In this document: one piece after another, positions 59,007 through 64,000 of the stretch
Layout of the letters: each line of letters opens with the position of its first letter
Numbering within the stretch: the first letter of the stretch is position 1
Source of the DNA: Sedimenticola hydrogenitrophicus
GTDB lineage: Bacteria; Pseudomonadota; Gammaproteobacteria; Chromatiales; Chromatiaceae
DNA length: 64,000 nt
Assembly (NCBI RefSeq): GCF_025175675.1
Contig: NZ_JANIOA010000012.1
Location: 1 to 64,000 of the forward strand
Direction: 5' to 3'
Notes under the pieces: generated by a model
Database searches by the model: none
What the model saw: the letters and a program-made list of their open reading frames with translations, nothing else
Told to the model about the DNA's origin: nothing
Program-made: the position numbers and the translations under genes

Positions 59007-59039
59007 GATCCGTATTTGGCCTGTGAAGTAAGGTAGCGT

Positions 59040-59621
59040 TCAGCCCGACTTCTTCACGAACTGGGTCAGGATAACGATCTGCTGGCCGTTCACCCGGCCC
59101 TCGATCTGTCCGGGATTGTCAGCCACCAGGGAGATGCCGCGTACCGCGGTGCCGCGCTTGGCGGTAAAGTTGGCCCCCTTGACGTTCAGATCCTTGGTCA
59201 GGGTGACCGTATCACCCGCTTCGAGCCGAGCGCCGTTGCAGTCCAGATGCGGCGCTGACTGCTCACCGCCGCCGCTTTCACTGCCGGCCTCCGCCCAGGC
59301 CAGGGTCGACTCGTCCAGGTAGAGCATATCCAGCAGATCCTGCGGCCAGCCCTCGGCGCTGAGGCGCTTGAGCATGCGCCAGGCCACCACTTGCACCGCC
59401 GGCACCTGGCTCCACATGCTGTCGTTGAGGCAGCGCCAGTGGTTGGGGTCGGTCTTCTCCGGCGCCTCGATCTGTTCGCGACAGGTGTCACAGAGCAGCA
59501 GGGACTGCTCGGCGCTGTCTTCGGAGGCGGGCGGGACCGGGTAGGGCTGGAGATTTTCCGTGGCCGCGCAGAGTTCGCATTTGGATTCGCTGCGCTCAAG
59601 TAACGCCTGTTCTGTACTCAT
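59040..59621 (-). CDS. PhnA/YjdM-family zinc ribbon protein
   Basis: 193 residues. N-terminal zinc ribbon (SKCELCAATENLQ...LLCDTCREQI) and the C-terminal SH3-like PhnA domain (LEAGDTVTLTKDLNVKGANFTAKRGTAVRGISLVADNPGQIEGRVNGQQIVILTQFVKK). The extra ~70 residues between the two are usual for the long form. Despite the name, it is not required for phosphonate use in E. coli; the function is uncertain. Confidence 0.92.
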   Translation of the reverse strand: MSTEQALLERSESKCELCAATENLQPYPVPPASEDSAEQSLLLCDTCREQIEAPEKTDPNHWRCLNDSMWSQVPAVQVVAWRMLKRLSAEGWPQDLLDMLYLDESTLAWAEAGSESGGGEQSAPHLDCNGARLEAGDTVTLTKDLNVKGANFTAKRGTAVRGISLVADNPGQIEGRVNGQQIVILTQFVKKSG

Positions 59622-59661
59622 GGTATGGCCTTGTCCGTTGTTAATGGGTGAATTCGGGCGC

Positions 59662-60639
59662 CTATTCTACCATCTTCCCGTCGATGGCCCGTTCCAGTTT
59701 TTCCAGATCGCGGCTGAACAGGCGGATCCCCTCGGCCAGTTTTTCCGTGGCCATGGCGTCCTCGTTCAGCAGCCAGCGGAAGCGTGTCTCATCGATCTCC
59801 AGCTGTTCGATGTCCGCCTGGCGGGCGTGCTCGGCCGAGAGCGCCCGGGGTAGGGGGTCGTGCTGGCCGGCCAGCTCGTTGAGCAGTGCCGGGCTGATGG
59901 TGAGGCGGTCGCAGCCGGCCAGCGCCTCGATCTCCCCCAGATTGCGGAAGCTGGCGCCCATGACAATGGTGGGGTGGTCGAACTTCTTGAAATAGTCGTA
60001 GATGCGCCGTACCGAGAGTACCCCGGGATCTTCATTGGCGGGATAGCTGTCGCGGCCGCTCTGCTGCTTGTGCCAGTCGAGGATGCGGCCGACAAACGGG
60101 GAGACCAGGGTGATGCCGGCCGCGGCGCAGGCCACCGCCTGGACGAAGCTGAACAGCAGGGTGAGGTTGCAGTGGATGCCCTCGGCCTCCAGCACCTCGC
60201 CGGCGCGGATACCTTCCCAGGTCGAGGCGATCTTGATCAGGATGCGCTCACGGGCGATGCCCTGCTGCTCATACAGCTCGATCAGGCGGCGGGCGCGCCG
60301 GATGGTGGCGTCGCGATCGAACGAGAGGCGGGCGTCCACTTCGGTGGAGACCCGCCCCGGAATCAGCTTGAGCAACTCACAGCCGAAGCTGACCGACAGC
60401 TTGTCGACCGCATTGTCCATGAAGCGCTCCTGATCGCCCTGTGCCCTGGCCCAGCGGATGGCCTGGTCCGTCAGCCCGGCATATTGCGGCTGCTGCGAGG
60501 CCTTCAGAATCAGCGAGGGGTTGGTGGTGGCATCTTCCGGGGTGTACTGTTTTACCAGCTCAAACTCGCCGGTGTCCGCCACGACAACCGTCATGCGTTT
60601 CAATTGATCCAGTTTGCTGAGGGTGGTGGTCTGATCCAT
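59662..60639 (-). CDS. tal: transaldolase
   Basis: 325 residues, type I TalB-like. Schiff-base lysine in [21 protein letters not shown]-terminal [12 protein letters not shown] motif and FVGRILDW. It exchanges the dihydroxyacetone unit between sedoheptulose-7-P and glyceraldehyde-3-P in the pentose phosphate pathway. It lies 40 nt downstream-facing of the PhnA gene and may share its transcript. Confidence 0.97.
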   Translation of the reverse strand: MDQTTTLSKLDQLKRMTVVVADTGEFELVKQYTPEDATTNPSLILKASQQPQYAGLTDQAIRWARAQGDQERFMDNAVDKLSVSFGCELLKLIPGRVSTEVDARLSFDRDATIRRARRLIELYEQQGIARERILIKIASTWEGIRAGEVLEAEGIHCNLTLLFSFVQAVACAAAGITLVSPFVGRILDWHKQQSGRDSYPANEDPGVLSVRRIYDYFKKFDHPTIVMGASFRNLGEIEALAGCDRLTISPALLNELAGQHDPLPRALSAEHARQADIEQLEIDETRFRWLLNEDAMATEKLAEGIRLFSRDLEKLERAIDGKMVE

Positions 60640-60688
60640 CGTGGTGCTCTCTGTCTGCCGTGCGGGTAGTGGGGTGCCCTGATTGGCA

Positions 60689-61162
60689 CTATGTCAGGTA
60701 ATCCAGCGGCAGTTCGGTCTTGTGGATGATCTGTCGCATGATGAAGCTGGATTGTACCCCGGAGACGCCGGCGATGCGCGTGATCTTGCCCAGCAAAAAC
60801 TCCTGGTAGGCCTCCATGTCGGGTACCACCACCTTGACCAGGTAATCCGCCGACTGTCCGGTGATCAAACTGCATTCGATCACCTCGGGGTACTCCGCCA
60901 CCCGGGCTTGAAAATTCTCGAAGCGGTCGGGGGTGTGCCGGTCCATGCTGATCTGGATCAGCGCGGTGAGTTTCAGGTTCAGCCGCGCGGGATTGAGCAG
61001 GGTGACGTGCTTGTCGATGATGCCGGCCTCCTCCAGCTGCCGGACCCGCCGCGCGCAGGGGGTGGGGGAGAGACCTACCCGCTCCGCCAGCTCCAGATTG
61101 CTGATGCGGCCGTCGTGTTGCATCTCCGTGAGGATGCGTCGGTCTATGCGGTCCAGTTTCAT
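60689..61162 (-). CDS. Lrp/AsnC-family transcriptional regulator
   Basis: 157 residues: N-terminal helix-turn-helix ([47 protein letters not shown]) and C-terminal RAM domain ([52 protein letters not shown]). It responds to an amino acid or related ligand. It is upstream of tal on the same strand, 49 nt away. Confidence 0.94.
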   Translation of the reverse strand: MKLDRIDRRILTEMQHDGRISNLELAERVGLSPTPCARRVRQLEEAGIIDKHVTLLNPARLNLKLTALIQISMDRHTPDRFENFQARVAEYPEVIECSLITGQSADYLVKVVVPDMEAYQEFLLGKITRIAGVSGVQSSFIMRQIIHKTELPLDYLT

Positions 61163-61642
61163 ATTGGATATTCGACAGTAGGGTCTGGTTTGTACATTAT
61201 TAGAATAATCTGAATAATATCACTATAAATAGCCAATATTATAGTTAAAAAATCTATATTAAAGTGAATCATGGGCTGTATTTGCATCCATTCACTCAAC
61301 TTTTTTCCCTATACTGGTGCCACTGAACAAGCCTGTCCCGGCCGTCTCCCAGCCACCACCCCACAAGGGTCTGTTGCCCGAGTCGTTTCATGAGAGCGAC
61401 AAAGGTCAAAATCGCGGAGACCGGTCACTCAGGGCAGGCGGCTTGGTAGCAGGGAAAACCTGATCTGAGGTGGGCCGTACCCGGCCCACCGATTTCCCCC
61501 GCCGCTTTACGCTATCGGTCCAGCACACCGGAACCCCACGCTTTTTAATGTTTTTTTCATCAATAAATCGTCAACTCACTGGGTTATAATCCGCACCTGA
61601 ACGACCGGCCGTGGCGCCGATACTTATCAGGAGAGTGATCAG
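61163..61642. other. 480-nt divergent region with possible RNA structure
   Basis: The first 130 nt are strongly AT-rich. At 61375-61436 a branched fold is possible: outer TGCCCGA/TCAGGGCA, hairpin GTCG...CGAC (61382-61400) and hairpin GGTC...GACC (61404-61422). A perfect 9-bp hairpin GGTGGGCCG/CGGCCCACC lies at 61469-61490. T-runs occur at 61541-61558, and a TATAAT at 61585-61590 could be the -10 box of bdhA, without a good -35. Confidence 0.5.
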
Positions 61643-62609
<967 letters not shown>

Positions 62610-62631
62610 GGCTCGTCTCGTCGCCTTCTGT

Positions 62632-63099
62632 ATGTCCTCTAAACCCACCGCCCGTAAGCTGAAGAACCCTCATATGGCAGCAGAACAACCGCCTTTCATG
62701 AACTATCGCGCCCTGTTGCTCGGCGCGTTGATGCTGGTAACACTCTCCCTGGGGCTGATCGTGCTGGCCCTGTGGCTGGGCGTGCAGCAGGCGACCGCAC
62801 CGCAACTGCTCACGCTCTCCGCACTGTGGATCGCCCCCGGCGTCTTCACCGCCCTGAAGGCACGCGATGGCCGGCTGCTGCACGGTATGGCGATGGGACT
62901 GATCGGCGCGCTGCTGTTATCCCTGCTGATCCACCTCATGCTCTACCCGATGCCCCAACCCACCTTTCTGCAACAGCTGGCCGGCGACAAAGCGGTGGTG
63001 GTGATCATTCTTGGTGGCCTCTGGGGCGCTATCGGCGGCATCTTTGCCGAGATTGTGCAGCTGCGGCGTATCAGAAAGGCGCAAAAACCAGGCCGCTAA
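62632..63099 (+). CDS. small membrane protein, DUF4199-like layout
   Basis: 155 residues with four hydrophobic segments (ALLLGALMLVTLSLGLIVLALWL, LLTLSALWIAPGVFTALKA, GMAMGLIGALLLSLLIHLML, VVVIILGGLWGAIGGIFAEI) and a basic C-terminus. The likely start is ATG 62632 or 62674. No family was recognised with confidence; the DUF label in the call describes only the layout. It is the third plus-strand gene after bdhA. Confidence 0.7.
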   Translation: MSSKPTARKLKNPHMAAEQPPFMNYRALLLGALMLVTLSLGLIVLALWLGVQQATAPQLLTLSALWIAPGVFTALKARDGRLLHGMAMGLIGALLLSLLIHLMLYPMPQPTFLQQLAGDKAVVVIILGGLWGAIGGIFAEIVQLRRIRKAQKPGR

Positions 63100-63280
63100 G
63101 GGCATTCTTGAACTGCCACGTGGGATTAAGTACTATCCGGGAGGTCAGACTCCCGGGCGGGTTCGTCCTGTCGACGAATTTGTCGATTGGGTGCTGATCA
63201 GGGAATGGAGGTCTATGGATAGAATAATAATCCGGTCAATCCGGTACTTAGTCTATAACCAGCCAAAAGGACAGCCAAAA

Positions 63281-63454
63281 ATGATCAGGGGAATCAGCGC
63301 TTTTCTCAGGGATCTGTTCGGTTCTTTCATCAGCGATGTCCCGGCTGAATGCGCACGTTGTGAATTCATCTGCGATAAGCTGGATTGCCCGCCCGAGCTT
63401 TTTGACAATTGCAATAAGCGAATCCAGTATCAGGATTGGCTGCGGGATAACTGA
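63281..63454 (+). CDS. small cysteine-containing protein
   Basis: 57 residues from ATG 63281; ATG 63215, which has a stronger SD (TGGAGG), would add 22 residues. The sequence contains five cysteines (ECARCEFICDKLDCPPELFDNC), suggesting a metal or disulfide-bonded fold. Function unknown. A hairpin CCGGGAG/CTCCCGG (63137-63156) lies between it and the membrane protein gene. Confidence 0.6.
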   Translation: MIRGISAFLRDLFGSFISDVPAECARCEFICDKLDCPPELFDNCNKRIQYQDWLRDN

Positions 63455-63686
63455 GCCGGGCGGCTCACAACCACTCCGGATGATGGTGAGGCGGCGGTGC
63501 CCGGTCGCACTCCCCATTGGTATTCACCCCCTCGTGTAGGCGATTTCGCCGTCCTGCCTAAATAATTGCGTTTGTAACCGATAAGCCGTAGCGCTTTGTT
63601 TGACGAAGTAATAGCGGTCCTCTCTGTCGGGTTTTATCTCCCTGCAACACAGGCTATAGTGACGTGAACGTCAATAGGGATAATTC

Positions 63687-64000
63687 ATGAATGCTGTAGC
63701 CTTTCCACCACTGCGCCTGGCCTGGATGATCTGGGGACTTGGGGCGGCACTCTACCTCATCGGTTTCTATCAGCGGGTGGCTCCGGGGGTAATGACCACC
63801 GAGCTGATGACCGATTTTCAGCTCAACGCCACGGCACTGGGGAATCTTTCTGCCTTCTATTTCTACAGCTATGTGGCGATGCAGGTGCCCACCGGGCTGC
63901 TGGCGGATCACTGGGGACCGCGGCGACTGCTGGCCAGCGGGGCGACCATTGCCGGGCTCGGCACCCTGCTGTTTGCCATGGCCCCGGATGCGCTCTGGGC
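63687..64000 (+). CDS. MFS transporter, N-terminal part (partial)
   Basis: The gene runs off the window; 104 codons are visible from ATG 63687. Three membrane segments are seen (AWMIWGLGAALYLIGFYQRV, ALGNLSAFYFYSYVAMQVPTGLLAD and LLASGATIAGLGTLLFAMAP), with the motif A region ADHWGPRRLL between the second and third. It resembles the proteobacterial MFS group that begins with an aromatic YQRVAPG segment. The substrate is unknown. Confidence 0.87.
   Translation, partial: MNAVAFPPLRLAWMIWGLGAALYLIGFYQRVAPGVMTTELMTDFQLNATALGNLSAFYFYSYVAMQVPTGLLADHWGPRRLLASGATIAGLGTLLFAMAPDALW

Larger units (their letters stand above)
58570..59039. other. 470-nt intergenic region filled with palindromes
   Basis: No gene. 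In order: a hairpin GTGGGCAC/GTACCCAC (58577-58599) followed by CCTAC; an imperfect inverted repeat around AACCACAAAGAACGC / GCGTTCTTCGCGGTT (58626-58699); a 156-nt GTAG...CTAC element (58725-58880); and a 76-nt one (58931-59006). The last two are listed separately. Confidence 0.8.

Overview
The window is a chromosomal segment of a Gram-negative, GC-rich gammaproteobacterium. The gene families (hemF, tpm, TrmN6-type methyltransferase, TRAP transporters, CbpA/CbpM, NosD) would fit a Chromatiales/Sedimenticola-like sulfur-oxidiser lineage, but that placement is inference. No rRNA, tRNA, CRISPR array or transposase was seen.

Layout. 1-13.8 kb: mostly single housekeeping genes (pcm, HPF with a cold-shock tail, an OlsF-like acyltransferase, a DksA-like protein, tpm, hemF) with two broken genes: a frameshifted alpha/beta hydrolase and a selO that has lost its middle. 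14.4-18.9 kb: a nitrogen-controlled nitrate uptake unit: sigma-54 promoter, ANTAR regulator nasT, candidate NtrC sites, a second sigma-54 promoter, two hexaloop hairpins and a terminator, then nrtABD. 19.2-20.5 kb: cbpAM behind a heat-shock-type promoter. 20.6-30.6 kb: an accessory block with brnTA and a module bounded by two 1139-bp direct repeats exactly 7725 bp apart (3' end of cfa plus an alpha/beta hydrolase). The module contains a Crp/Fnr-type regulator, an unidentified secreted protein, a DevBCA-like exporter and an intact cyclopropane-fatty-acid synthase. 30.9-36.5 kb: a two-domain glutaredoxin, a copper-resistance cluster and two lower-GC genes. 36.6-42.5 kb: a benzoate-CoA-ligase-family gene with a TRAP transporter behind a sigma-54 promoter, two dyads and an adjacent enhancer-binding protein. 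42.6-52.8 kb: an MFS carrier, a PAS/GAF/GGDEF protein, and a divergent envelope-stress-like locus (PspA-like, membrane protein, VWA protein versus response regulator/histidine kinase) sharing TGTAAA boxes. 53-64 kb: nosD alone, a HugZ-like protein, a tRNA methyltransferase, ppc, PhnA, tal, an Lrp regulator, 3-hydroxybutyrate dehydrogenase, small proteins and the start of an MFS gene.

Intergenic regions carry many palindromes beginning GTAG and often ending CTAC, in several sequence families, resembling REP/BIME-type elements. The best candidates for new biology are the repeat-bounded exporter/CFA module, the PspA-VWA two-component locus and the layered nitrate control region.
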